The notes: a model not told the origin generated them from the sequence alone. Shown: positions 44,184 to 52,854, counted from the stretch's first letter. The stretch is DNA of 64,000 nt from Burkholderia sp. L27(2015) (GCF_009765705.1 NZ_LMUX01000021.1:1481568-1545567); one strand, 5' to 3'. Program-made: numbers and translations.

Positions 44184-45017
44184 TCAGTTGGCGGAGGGCT
44201 GTTTGGCAGGGTAATACTGTTGATAGAACCACGCATAAGCACTCTCGACTTGCGCTTGGATACGCGGTGCAATGTCGTGATGTTTGGGCGGCGCAATACG
44301 GGTGTGCTGTTGATGCGAGAATTTCATGCGATAGTGGCTGTCGCTTTCCTGAATACCCACGGTGAGCTGTTCCGGATCGATCTGTAGTGGCGTCACGCCG
44401 AGCCAACCATAGATGTGCGACATGCAGGCAACCGGTTGCGCTATCAAATCCTCGAAGCGCAGGACATATAGTCGCTCCCTTACGGCCTTGGGTAAGTCCG
44501 GCACTGCACTTAGCGAAACCAGCGGCGCTCCGATCGTCCTATCCTTGGCAAATAACATATCGGCGCGGCCGAACCGGTCGAAATCCGCCAGGTGATCGAG
44601 GAAATCGATCAAGATGGTGCGCTGGTGCTGCGCCTCGATCGAGCCGTAGATTTGTCCTAGCTCGCGCACGCACACAATCAGTTTGGCGTCCGGCTCCAAA
44701 TGCAGCAGCATCTCGATCGTATGAAGCCAAGCGCGATTCTTGTCGACCACAACGGGCGTTGTGCAGTCGTGATACCAACCTCGTAAGAATCCTTGCATCG
44801 CGGATGTGAGATGCGCGTAGCTACGCTCGAATGCATTGTCGAGCTGAGAGAGAAAGAAGGTGTCATCGCTGACCATGCGCCGCAATCCGAGCAGGGTATT
44901 GCACAGTGGAGAACTCTGGCCTTCGCAGTGAATTTCCGGATGCTGTGCGAGTAACTGGCATAGTAACGTCGAGCCTGCGCGTGGCAGCCCCGTAACACCG
45001 ACAAATTGTGGATTCAT
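44184..45017 (-). CDS. Sulfotransferase (PAPS-dependent)
   Basis: 277 residues. The 5'-phosphosulfate loop is at the N terminus, VGVTGLPRAGSTLLCQLLAQHPEI. The 3'-phosphate-binding segment is AKLIVCVRELGQIYGSIEAQ. The rest follows the sulfotransferase_3 pattern with RLYVLRFEDLIAQPVACMSHIYGWLG. No signal, so cytoplasmic. It converges on tpsB with only 31 bases between stops. Sulfation of the exported adhesin, of a polysaccharide or of a small molecule are all possible; position alone suggests a link to the surface locus. Intact and of normal length. Confidence 0.87.
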   Translation of the reverse strand: MNPQFVGVTGLPRAGSTLLCQLLAQHPEIHCEGQSSPLCNTLLGLRRMVSDDTFFLSQLDNAFERSYAHLTSAMQGFLRGWYHDCTTPVVVDKNRAWLHTIEMLLHLEPDAKLIVCVRELGQIYGSIEAQHQRTILIDFLDHLADFDRFGRADMLFAKDRTIGAPLVSLSAVPDLPKAVRERLYVLRFEDLIAQPVACMSHIYGWLGVTPLQIDPEQLTVGIQESDSHYRMKFSHQQHTRIAPPKHHDIAPRIQAQVESAYAWFYQQYYPAKQPSAN

Positions 45018-45400
45018 TGAAATTCAACTTCCATTTAAGGAATGACGCGCCACAACGTGCAGGTCGTGCCGGTGCATAGCGCTTAGAGGGCTTGATCGCT
45101 CGATTATAGGGGAAAATGCCTCGCCAAAAGGCGAGGATGGCGCTTCCTCGAAGCGCTTCGATGCAGATCGATCGGGGCCTTGCGATAACGATCGGAACGG
45201 CCGTTACGCTCCGGAAGCGGTCGTTTCGCTGGCAAACGTCCGAGCGGCAGCAGCGGGTCGCCTACGGAAGTTCGTCGTGGAACCGAAATCGTCAACAATC
45301 GCTCTTCCCGAAGCCGCAGACGCGGCCGACAGCGATGATCGCAAGTCGGCTGCCCGCACCGCTAGGCATTGCGTCACATCCTGAGTGCAATTGGCGTTAT
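45018..45400. other. Intergenic region with several small hairpins
   Basis: 383 bases between sulfotransferase and the YunG-like gene (same strand). It holds the hairpins at 45119-45156 and a perfect palindrome AACGGCCGTT near 45197. No protein-like frame seen. The promoter of the sulfotransferase gene should lie in the left third. Confidence 0.45.
45119..45136 (-). terminator. Rho-independent-like terminator, minus strand
   Basis: CCTCGCC (45119-45125) and GGCGAGG (45130-45136) form a perfect 7-bp stem with a four-base loop. On the minus strand it is followed by CATTTTCCCC, a short U-rich tail. A second stem GCGCTT/AAGCGC (45140-45156) sits immediately before it. It would end transcripts coming from the YunG-like gene. 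Confidence 0.55.
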
Positions 45401-45766
45401 CTATTTATTCCCTTTCAGTCTCGACGTTAGAAGCGCGTATTTTTCCTGCGAGGTATCCGCCAATGCCGCTTCGCGAGTGGAAGGCGTGTTGTCATACGGC
45501 ACAGGTTCGGCGAACTGGCTCACGGTCAGATCCCACACTTTCCCGTCGATCAAATTGTAGAAGTGCGTGCCACCCGATGTCAGCGTCGTGAGAATCTCAC
45601 CGCCGAAATAGTCGTGTACGACGAGGGAGGTGACGCTGCAATGATTCTGCGCCGGATTCGATGGTGACCAGGCGTTGGTTGGGCTCGACGTGTCTGCGGA
45701 CCATACGCGTGAGATTGCTCTGTACAAATCGAGGGGCGTTACAAACGTTTTCGAACCGGGGGACAT
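45401..45766 (-). CDS. YunG-like protein
   Basis: 121 residues from ATG 45766 (AAAAAGGA seven bases upstream); ATG 45784 is possible but has a poorer site. LDLYRAISRVWSADTSSP, NPAQNHCSVTSLVVHDYFGG and GTHFYNLIDGKVWDLTVSQF match the YunG family, whose conserved Cys, His and Asp suggest a papain-like or transglutaminase-like fold. Here these are C in NHCSVTS, H in GTHFYN and D in VWDLT. Activity unknown. Alone in its transcript, ending at the hairpin near 45130. Confidence 0.7.
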   Translation of the reverse strand: MSPGSKTFVTPLDLYRAISRVWSADTSSPTNAWSPSNPAQNHCSVTSLVVHDYFGGEILTTLTSGGTHFYNLIDGKVWDLTVSQFAEPVPYDNTPSTREAALADTSQEKYALLTSRLKGNK

Positions 45767-45911
45767 TTGATGTTCCTTTTTCATCGCAAAGAATTCCTTG
45801 TCCAATGTGGAAGCGGCGCTGCAGCGACGACAGTCGGATGGAAAGGTTCGTCCCAGCGCGCTCATCATAAACCGGCCGCTCTGTGGGAGCCGCCGATTCG
45901 AAGTTAGACGC

Positions 45912-46140
45912 TCATTTACCGCAACGCGTCTTCAGCCACGCGAGCACTTCGGTCGCATTCTGATCGGGCGGAAATACGGGATAGAAAACGTGTTCAATTA
46001 CGCCGTCGTTAACGACCATCGTCATGCGTTTTAACAGTGTCATGCCGGCGGCAGTGAACGTCGGGAGGGAAAGAGCTTTCGCCAACAAAAGATGCTCGTC
46101 AGACAATAGCGGATACGGGAGGTGTACCTGCGAAACTACC
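45912..46140 (-). pseudogene. 3' fragment of a peroxiredoxin (AhpC/TSA-type) gene
   Basis: The minus-strand frame ending at 45912 reads LPYPLLSDEHLLLAKALSLPTF, AGMTLLKRMTMVVNDGVIEHVFYPVFPPDQNATEVLAWL, which is the C-terminal half of a peroxiredoxin-like protein. The first half with the peroxidatic Cys (PxxTxxC) is missing. Beyond about 46140 the frame becomes unlike the family, exactly where the next, oppositely oriented gene starts, so a rearrangement junction is likely. No function expected. Confidence 0.75.
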
Positions 46141-46147
46141 GCTCGTC

Positions 46148-46840
46148 GTGAAATTACACGTTGTTGCGCCTGCTTTGCCGGTCCCGATTGAAGAGCGTTT
46201 TCAATTCGCATGGAGCGAACGCGCACTACGCGAGGTCTCCATCGTCAACGACCCCAAGCCACTTGGTTTGATGTCACTTGACACGTGGCTTGACGCACCG
46301 GCGGGAGAGGTGCGCGATCACGCGACGTTGATGGTGGTGATCGAATTACACAATCTTGTCTCCGAACCCGCACCTAACGGTAGCGCCGAGGTTGGAGTTG
46401 CGCTGCTTATGGTGCCGGAAGACGTCGCACGACGTAACCGACTGGTGCCCATCGCCCAGATCCATCGTCCTATGCTGGGCACCGTCTCGACACTCGCCGA
46501 TACCCTGAAATTCGCGTTGCAATGGGGCACCACGGATGCTAGTGCGATTCAGCACCTGTGGCATTCGGGCTTCGACATTGTGGGCAAACAGGCTTTGCTC
46601 GGTGCCGTTCGCACTAGCGGCATTGTGCTGATGTCGGAACACCAAGCACCGGGGGAGTACGACCTCGATCGCAGCGTAGGCCGTTGCGGGATCACGGCTG
46701 ACTGGCTTGCGCTGGCCTGCGCATGCGACTTCGCGCAGTCATTTGGCGGACCACAACTCGTCGCTCGGTTCAGTGGCCACGAGTCGGTCTTGAGCGTGGT
46801 TCGAACGGCCCATCGTCCCTCTTCCCCTATGAGTTTGTAA
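46148..46840 (+). CDS. Hypothetical protein, possibly 5'-truncated
   Basis: 230 residues from a GTG at 46148 without a visible ribosome-binding site. The frame is open further upstream but has no better start and runs antisense to the peroxiredoxin remnant, so the gene may have lost its true 5' end. The sequence looks protein-like (LGLMSLDTWLDAPAGEVRDH, TLMVVIELHNLVSEPA, GITADWLALACACDFAQSFG) but I recognise no family. No signal peptide or membrane span. Confidence 0.5.
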   Translation: MKLHVVAPALPVPIEERFQFAWSERALREVSIVNDPKPLGLMSLDTWLDAPAGEVRDHATLMVVIELHNLVSEPAPNGSAEVGVALLMVPEDVARRNRLVPIAQIHRPMLGTVSTLADTLKFALQWGTTDASAIQHLWHSGFDIVGKQALLGAVRTSGIVLMSEHQAPGEYDLDRSVGRCGITADWLALACACDFAQSFGGPQLVARFSGHESVLSVVRTAHRPSSPMSL

Positions 46841-47094
46841 ATGGATCGCAAATTCTGGTTTGACGTTTTTCTGATTGGGTTGCTTAGCAGCCGTCGAAGA
46901 GCCCGCGTTGACCGTCTGCTGAGAGGCGACTACGGAAATTCGTTTTGCGACCGGGTTCGGCCATGAAGGGGCACTCGTCGACACCATTCTCCAGACGCAG
47001 CCTTGCGAGGCTCGGAGCACGCAGCGTTGGGTGGCGAGCGACACGCTGTGAGTCGATGACGGGTCGAAGCTCTAGCAGCAGGATGGGGCGGCGA

Positions 47095-48501
47095 TCACGC
47101 GCGATGTATTCGTAGCGGAAGGAGTATTGCCGCCCCGAAAGCCAACAAATGAAGGCAGCAGAGCATCACAAAGGCCATAAAGAATTGCCCCGGCTGAGCG
47201 TTCTTGGCGCTGTGCACCGTCAACGAGATGAACACTGCAAGGAGCGTGGTCGCAACCGGACCGCCGACCCTTTGAGCAATATTCAACGCGGTGTTCGCGA
47301 CGGCGATCCTCGCTTTCGGGATCGATGAATACGCTGCCGATATGGACGGTATGCTGATCGTTCCTTGACCCGCCCCGGCCAGGAACAGGCTGACCACGGC
47401 GCACGTAGTCGAGAACTGACGCCCTATCATCCAGAGGAACGTGGTCATGCTCAGGAAAGCCAGCAACGCACCTCCTGCCGAGACCCAGCGGCAGCCATAT
47501 CGTTCGGTCAAAAATCCCAGAAGTGGAAACGAGCACATCATGCCGACACCCGTCGAGGCGATGAGCCAACCTGCTTGCGCGGCGGACAAGCCACAGCCGG
47601 CGATCAGGTACAAAGGAACCACGAGTTGCCGGGCGTACAACATGCCGTTGGCGAAAAATTGCGTGGCTGCGGCGACAGAGAAGGTCCGGTCCGCAAAGAT
47701 CCGCACGTCGATCAGTGCTGAACTGCCCTTGAGTATCGAGTGCCGCAAGAATCCCGCAAGAAACACGGCGCCCGCGAGCAGCACCCATCGTCCCTCTGCG
47801 TGCGACGCATATTGAAGCCCATAGATAAGAGCAACGAGGCCAGGTGAAATCAACGCAAAGCCGAGGAAGTCGAACGGGCGCCTCTGTAGAGAGATAGCAT
47901 CGCCTGGAAGCAGCAACACAGCCAACCCGACACCGAGAATGCCGACCGGTATGTTGAGGTAGAACAGCCAGGACCACGTGGTGTGCGCCAGGATCGTCCC
48001 GGCCAATACCGGACCGAGGATGGGGCCCAGCAGGATAGGCAGGGCGGCATAGCCCATCACACGGGCCATGTTTTTTCCCGCCACACGCGCAATCATCATC
48101 TGTGTCATGGGTGCCAACACGCCGCCCACCAGCCCCTGGAATACGCGGGCACAGATCAGCTCATCCATGGTTCGGGACGCCCCGCATAGAATCGAGGCGA
48201 ATGTGAATGTCGAGAAGCCGATGATGTAGAGACGCTTCGCGCCAATGCGGTCCACGAGCCAGCCGTTGAGCGGCAGCATCAGCGCCATTGCTAGCAGGTA
48301 GCCGCTGACGATCCACTGCGCGGTCGCAATCGACGCGTCAAGTGTGTGGCTGATGGTCGAGAGCGAAACGTTGACCACGGTCGAATCGAGCTGCGTCATG
48401 AACGGCCCGATCACAGCCACGAGAGCCACTTTCCAGACAGACGGATCGATCCCGCCAGATGCGTTGGCGCTCTCGCCCCCCTGGCTCCGCATTTTGGTCA
48501 C
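47095..48501 (-). CDS. DHA2-family MFS drug efflux transporter (EmrB/QacA-like)
   Basis: 468 residues, about 14 membrane helices. The N terminus has the DHA2 markers FMTQLDSTVVNVSLSTISHTLDASIATAQWIVSGYLLA (motif D1) and LVDRIGAKRLYIIGF (motif A), then ARVFQGLVGG (motif B) and LGPVLAGTILAHTTWSWLFYLNIPVG (motif C). It exports hydrophobic or amphipathic compounds by proton antiport. Its start overlaps the marR stop by four bases (ATGA), so the two are co-translated and the MarR protein is the likely repressor. Confidence 0.93.
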   Translation of the reverse strand: MTKMRSQGGESANASGGIDPSVWKVALVAVIGPFMTQLDSTVVNVSLSTISHTLDASIATAQWIVSGYLLAMALMLPLNGWLVDRIGAKRLYIIGFSTFTFASILCGASRTMDELICARVFQGLVGGVLAPMTQMMIARVAGKNMARVMGYAALPILLGPILGPVLAGTILAHTTWSWLFYLNIPVGILGVGLAVLLLPGDAISLQRRPFDFLGFALISPGLVALIYGLQYASHAEGRWVLLAGAVFLAGFLRHSILKGSSALIDVRIFADRTFSVAAATQFFANGMLYARQLVVPLYLIAGCGLSAAQAGWLIASTGVGMMCSFPLLGFLTERYGCRWVSAGGALLAFLSMTTFLWMIGRQFSTTCAVVSLFLAGAGQGTISIPSISAAYSSIPKARIAVANTALNIAQRVGGPVATTLLAVFISLTVHSAKNAQPGQFFMAFVMLCCLHLLAFGAAILLPLRIHRA

Positions 48502-48926
48502 TTCTCGGCCAGCTGCTTGATGATCCCGGTGGCCTTGAACAGCGTGTCGCGCTCATCTTCGTCGAGTTCGGCGATCACCTGCGATAGCCACATCTGCTTC
48601 GCCTCGCGACTCTTCTTGCGCAACTGAACACCCTTCGGTGTCAACTCGATAAGCATCTGGCGGCCGTCGGTGGCGTGCTGCGTGCGCTTGACGATGCCCA
48701 TTTCCTCAAGCGACGTAATTGTGGCGCCCATCGACTGTGGCTTCATTCCTTCGGCACGCGCGAGTGCCGCCGTAGTGGCGGGCCCGTCGTTAGCCAGCCG
48801 CGACATGACGACAGACTCCGTCATCGAGAGCTCACTCGCATAGGATTCGTTGCGGGTACGGCGTACGAGCAGTCCTACCGCCTGCATCAAATCGATGACG
48901 GCTTGCTCGAAGGTTTTGGTCGGCAT
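48498..48926 (-). CDS. MarR-family transcriptional regulator
   Basis: 142 residues. Winged helix: LSMTESVVMSRLANDGPATTAALARAEGMKPQSMGATITSLEEMG followed by the wing VKRTQHATDGRQMLIELTPKG. First gene of the two-gene operon with the DHA2 pump, the common repressor-efflux arrangement. An 8-base palindrome CTTGCAAG (48984-48991) in an imperfect 13-base symmetry 57 bases upstream is a possible operator. Confidence 0.92.
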   Translation of the reverse strand: MPTKTFEQAVIDLMQAVGLLVRRTRNESYASELSMTESVVMSRLANDGPATTAALARAEGMKPQSMGATITSLEEMGIVKRTQHATDGRQMLIELTPKGVQLRKKSREAKQMWLSQVIAELDEDERDTLFKATGIIKQLAEK

Positions 48927-49077
48927 GATTTTTCAAACGCTGTTGGGTTGAGTGTGTGGCAAGGATAGATATAAGCAGTCAAACTTGCAAGGTTAACTGG
49001 TTAGTAAGAATCTTGAACGCTGCGGTACCCAGCACCCGGGGCATGGTCGGAACTGCAATAACCCCGCACGAGGAAGA

Positions 49078-50241
49078 CTAGTCGAGGACTTCCGGGCCGA
49101 TATAGTGAGCTCGAGGGCGCAGAAGACTGCCGCTAATACTTTGTTCGATGCAATGGGCCATCCAGCCCACACATCGTCCCACAGCAAAGAGAGAAAACGC
49201 CGCGCCCTCAGGCAGTTGGCAGTGTTCCGCGAGGGCGACAAGCGCCACATCAATGGATGGCTTCAGACCTGTACTACGGTCGACATAGGCAATCAAGGCC
49301 CGAATATCTTCAGATGGCTCGAATGCGGCGAAAAGCGCAGTCGCTCGCGGATCGCCCTGGGGATAAAGCTCATGTCCAAATCCGGGTAACACCGCGCCGC
49401 GTGCCAGCCAGGCCTGCACCCCATGCTCAGTTCCCAGTCGGCGCGTCTCATCCAGGAGCGCTTGTACCTGGACAGTTGCATCGCCGTGCAAGCGGCCGGA
49501 TAGCGCTGCAAGGCCCGCCAAAGCGCATGCTCCCAGGGAGGAACCGGTAGAAGCGGCAATACGCGCGGCAAAGGTGGAACTGGTGAGCTCCTGATCGGCC
49601 AGCAGCACCAGCGCCTGTCGCAAGAGGTCTGCGTGCTGCTCGCATTTCCAGGCGCATGCAATGCGCATATGGAGTGGCTCCCTGGTCGCGGGAAGCTCGA
49701 CAAAGCTGCTGGCGAGCCGGCCGATGAGTCTGGCGGCCTCGGCCCACATGCTGCCGACATCGGGTGGGCAAGCCGCCTCGCCCTCGACTGCAGCAATGCC
49801 CATCGTCGCGTAGACGCGAGTCCGGGCAGGGCCGACGCCGGATAAGGGCTCGAAAGCCGGAAAGTAAGGCAGTTCCACTGAATCCCATAGGAGCCGGGCG
49901 ACTTCCTCTATCGTCGCATGCGTGCTGAGTTCGATCGCGTCTTTGCCGCGATAGTAAAGCCGTCCCCGAACGATCGTGGAGATACTCGTCGATATGATGG
50001 GTTCGCCCCATGCCATGGTACTTGCCGCAATGCTTTTTCGTGCGCGCCCCAGGCTGCGCTTTTTGAGCAGCGCCGAGATATCCGATTCGCGATAGAGCTT
50101 TCGGTTGACGTGTTGAGGATCCCAGCGGACTTCGATTTGACCGCGGCTGACATAGGCGTAAAGGGTCTGCTTGCGCACGCCTAAGGCATCGCACGCTTCT
50201 TCTTGTGTAATCCAGCTCTTCACGTTGATTTGCATAATCAA
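49078..50241 (-). CDS. Helix-turn-helix/citrate synthase fusion protein
   Basis: 387 residues. Residues 1-60 are a MerR/excisionase-type HTH (SWITQEEACDALGVRKQTLYAYVSRGQIEVRWD...RKLYRESDISAL). Residues about 75-387 are citrate synthase-like: VRGRLYYRGKDAIEL, then VLPGFGHELYPQGDPRATAL carrying the catalytic His, PSIDVALVAL with the catalytic Asp and FAVGRCVGWMAHCIEQ near the end. Catalytic residues look preserved. It may condense an acyl-CoA with a keto acid, or act as a metabolite-sensing regulator of the divergent transporter/dehydrogenase operon. Slightly shorter than hexameric citrate synthases. Start ATG 50241 or 50235. Confidence 0.85.
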   Translation of the reverse strand: MIMQINVKSWITQEEACDALGVRKQTLYAYVSRGQIEVRWDPQHVNRKLYRESDISALLKKRSLGRARKSIAASTMAWGEPIISTSISTIVRGRLYYRGKDAIELSTHATIEEVARLLWDSVELPYFPAFEPLSGVGPARTRVYATMGIAAVEGEAACPPDVGSMWAEAARLIGRLASSFVELPATREPLHMRIACAWKCEQHADLLRQALVLLADQELTSSTFAARIAASTGSSLGACALAGLAALSGRLHGDATVQVQALLDETRRLGTEHGVQAWLARGAVLPGFGHELYPQGDPRATALFAAFEPSEDIRALIAYVDRSTGLKPSIDVALVALAEHCQLPEGAAFSLFAVGRCVGWMAHCIEQSISGSLLRPRAHYIGPEVLD

Positions 50242-50243
50242 GG

Positions 50244-50282
50244 TTGACGCTTATAGGCCGTATATGTCTAATGCAAGACATA
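50244..50282 (+). promoter_or_regulatory. Sigma70-like promoter with overlapping inverted repeat
   Basis: TTGACG (50244-50249), 17 bases, then TCTAAT (50267-50272) reads rightward to the MFS gene at 50469, implying a leader of about 190 bases. TATGTCT (50263-50269) and AGACATA (50276-50282) form a perfect 7-bp inverted repeat with a 6-base spacer over the -10 box, a classic repressor position. Confidence 0.55.
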
Positions 50283-50468
50283 AATCATAAAAACACATCA
50301 CCCTAAGGGCAACCGGACGTTGTAGTTAACGCCAGCGTTTATGCGAATCATAACGCGTGCGCACCTCGCCAATCTTGGCAGCAGGGTGCGCACCGTGAAT
50401 GAGCCGCTGCAGCGTCATATCAGACGCGAGGTTTGCTGCTGTTCAGGGATATAAAGGAGGAGATCTAA

Positions 50469-51824
50469 ATGTTTTCAGAAAAGACCGTGCCGTATACGGC
50501 TGCCGCATCACGTCCCGCCACTCGTACGCGTTTTACCATCTTGGCCATGATATTGCTGTTGGCCACCGTAGCCTACGCGGATCGAGCCATCTTGTCGATC
50601 GCAGGACCCGGTATTTCAAAGGCATTCGGTCTCGATCATATTCAATTGGGCTACATACTCTCGGCGTTTAGCTGGGCCTATGTGATCGGTCAAATTCCAG
50701 GTGGACTTTTGCTGGACCGATTCGGCACCAAGATCATGTACGGTGTCACGCTCATTCTCTGGTCTATCGCAACGATTTTGGTCGGCTTCGTCGGCAAAAT
50801 CACAACGGACGTATCGATTGCGCTCGGAATGCTCTTCACCCTCCGATTCGCGCTTGGTTTCATCGAAGCCCCCAGTTTCCCCGCCAATAATCGGGTGGCG
50901 GTGATGTGGTTCCCGAAAGACGAACGCGGTCTCGCCACTTCCTTGTTCGCATCGGCTTCCTACTTCGCCGTAGCGATCTTCTCGCCTTTTGCCGGCTGGC
51001 TGGTAGCGAAGTTCGACTGGACCGCCCCGTTCTACGCCCTCGGTCTGATCGGAATCGCTGCGGCTGGGTTTTGGGCGGTTCTTATGTACGAGCCTCGCAA
51101 GCATCCCCGTATCTCGGACAGCGAACTTGAACACATCTTGAAGGGCGGCGCGATGGTCGATATCGACTCCGCGCAAGAGTTGAAATCTCGTCCGGCGGTT
51201 TCCTGGAAAACAATGCGCGTGCTGCTCACGAACCGAATGCTATGGTGCGCCTACATTGGGCAGTACTGCGTTATCGCATTGAGCTATTTCTTCATCACAT
51301 GGTTTCCCATTTATCTCGTTCAAGCGCGCGGCATGAACATCATGCAGGCGGGGTTCGCCACCATGGCACCTGCCGTTGCGGGATTTCTTGGCGGGATAGC
51401 GGGCGGCGTAATCTCTGACACACTGATACGTCGCGGCTGGAGTGTTTCCTGGGCGCGCAAGACCCCCTATATTGTGGGCATGGCGGCGGGGTGCATCCTT
51501 ATTTGTGCGGCCTTTACTGAAAGCAATATTGCGATCGTGCTCTTTATGACGTTCGCATTTTTTGGCAAAGGGGCGGCTGCGGGCGCCGGCACGTGGGCCA
51601 TTGTCAGTGACACCGCTCCTCGGGAAGCGGTTGGCTTGGCCGGCGCAATATTCAATTGCGTGGGCAACATCGGCGGAATCGTGACGCCGATTGTCTTCGG
51701 CTACATCATTCAGGGGACCGGATCCTATACGGCGGGTCTTTATTTTGTCGCGGCGCACTGTCTGGTTGCGGCTCTGACCTATCTGCTGGTCATGGGCAAG
51801 ATCGAGCGGGTCGTAGTAGGGTGA
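50469..51824 (+). CDS. MFS transporter of the anion:cation symporter (galactonate/glucarate/phthalate) family
   Basis: 451 residues, 12 membrane helices. The start YADRAILSIAGPGISKAFGLDHIQLGYILSAFSWAYVIGQIPGGLLLDRFG is typical of ACS members such as the D-galactonate and glucarate carriers. Further blocks are GFIEAPSFPANNRVAVMWFP and GVISDTLIRRGWSVSWARK. It imports organic acids with protons across the inner membrane. AAAGGAGGAG before ATG is very strong. It is followed after 37 bases by a 2-hydroxyacid dehydrogenase gene, so the substrate may be, or become, a 2-hydroxy or 2-keto acid. Confidence 0.92.
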   Translation: MFSEKTVPYTAAASRPATRTRFTILAMILLLATVAYADRAILSIAGPGISKAFGLDHIQLGYILSAFSWAYVIGQIPGGLLLDRFGTKIMYGVTLILWSIATILVGFVGKITTDVSIALGMLFTLRFALGFIEAPSFPANNRVAVMWFPKDERGLATSLFASASYFAVAIFSPFAGWLVAKFDWTAPFYALGLIGIAAAGFWAVLMYEPRKHPRISDSELEHILKGGAMVDIDSAQELKSRPAVSWKTMRVLLTNRMLWCAYIGQYCVIALSYFFITWFPIYLVQARGMNIMQAGFATMAPAVAGFLGGIAGGVISDTLIRRGWSVSWARKTPYIVGMAAGCILICAAFTESNIAIVLFMTFAFFGKGAAAGAGTWAIVSDTAPREAVGLAGAIFNCVGNIGGIVTPIVFGYIIQGTGSYTAGLYFVAAHCLVAALTYLLVMGKIERVVVG

Positions 51825-51861
51825 TTAGCAATACTTATATTTATTTAGAGCTATAGGCGAT

Positions 51862-52803
51862 ATGAATAAACCGATTGTCTTGAAAGCGGCAGAGTTGCCG
51901 GAGTGGACGAATGTGGAGCTGAGAGAACTGTTCAATGTTCTTGAGTTACCTGAGGATCCCCTGGAAATTCAAAGTTTCCTCAAAAAAAATGGGTCTTCTG
52001 TGCGTGGCATTGCGTTGCGCAAAACAAAGATCGATGCGGCGTTTCTTGATGCCGTGCCCGCTGTCGAAATCATTGCGAGTTACAGTGCGGGCCTTGATAA
52101 CCTTGACGTTGAAGTGGCGAAGGCGCGTGGCATCAAGATCGAAAATTCTTCTCGTATTCTGGCCGAGGACGTTGCAAATACGGCTATCGGGCTTGCACTT
52201 GCGCTCACCCGGGATCTGGTGGGCGCAGACGCATTTGTGCGGTCTGGCATGTGGCCCGAACGGGGACAGTATCCGCTTGGCCGGTCGATCTCGCGCATGA
52301 AGGTTGGCATCGTGGGGCTGGGCACCATCGGTTCGGCTATCGTGAAGCGACTGCAAGCGTTTGGCTCGCAACTCGCTTATTACGGTCCAAGCCGCAAGAG
52401 TGTCGACATTCCCTACTATGACGACTTGATAAAACTGGCGAAGGATTGCGACATGCTCATTTTGACGTGCCCGCTTTCTCCTGCCACTCATCATTTAGTC
52501 AATGCCGATGTGCTTAATGCGCTTGGGCCCCGCGGTTTTATTGTGAACATATCGCGCGGCCCCGTGGTGGACGAGGCGGCACTCATCGCTGCAATGAAAG
52601 CCAACAAGATTGCCGGTGCTGCGCTGGACGTCTTCGAGAATGAACCGGACGTCCCGCAAGAGTTCATTGATGATCCTAGATTGGTCTTGACGCCGCATAT
52701 CGGCTCGGCAACCGATGAAACACGTCGCGCAATGGCAGAAAACGTCGTCGATGCGCTTGCGAGGCATTTTGGCATGCCATTTTCTCGCGATCGCACCAGA
52801 TAG
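51862..52803 (+). CDS. D-2-hydroxyacid dehydrogenase (NAD(P)-dependent)
   Basis: 313 residues. Substrate domain with ASYSAGLDNLDVE; nucleotide-binding VGIVGLGTIGSAIVKRLQAFG; catalytic Arg in FIVNISRGPVVDEAAL, Glu in LDVFENEPDVP and His in LTPHIGSATDETRRAM. This is the glyoxylate/hydroxypyruvate reductase-like branch; the residues after the nucleotide site (YYGPSRK, with no acid) suggest NADPH. Second gene of the MFS operon, so it probably acts on the imported acid. The product of the divergent citrate synthase-like gene may be connected. Confidence 0.93.
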   Translation: MNKPIVLKAAELPEWTNVELRELFNVLELPEDPLEIQSFLKKNGSSVRGIALRKTKIDAAFLDAVPAVEIIASYSAGLDNLDVEVAKARGIKIENSSRILAEDVANTAIGLALALTRDLVGADAFVRSGMWPERGQYPLGRSISRMKVGIVGLGTIGSAIVKRLQAFGSQLAYYGPSRKSVDIPYYDDLIKLAKDCDMLILTCPLSPATHHLVNADVLNALGPRGFIVNISRGPVVDEAALIAAMKANKIAGAALDVFENEPDVPQEFIDDPRLVLTPHIGSATDETRRAMAENVVDALARHFGMPFSRDRTR

Positions 52804-52854
52804 CGTGTCGGCGGTGCATCGCCGATGCGGTGGTGCGGCCTTGACTCTTGAGGA

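Noticed and set aside
47072..47977. Long minus-strand frame of 301 codons inside the DHA2 transporter
   Set aside because: Shadow of the transporter gene in another phase; Arg/Cys-rich without membrane helices, whereas the 47095-48501 frame has all MFS motifs.
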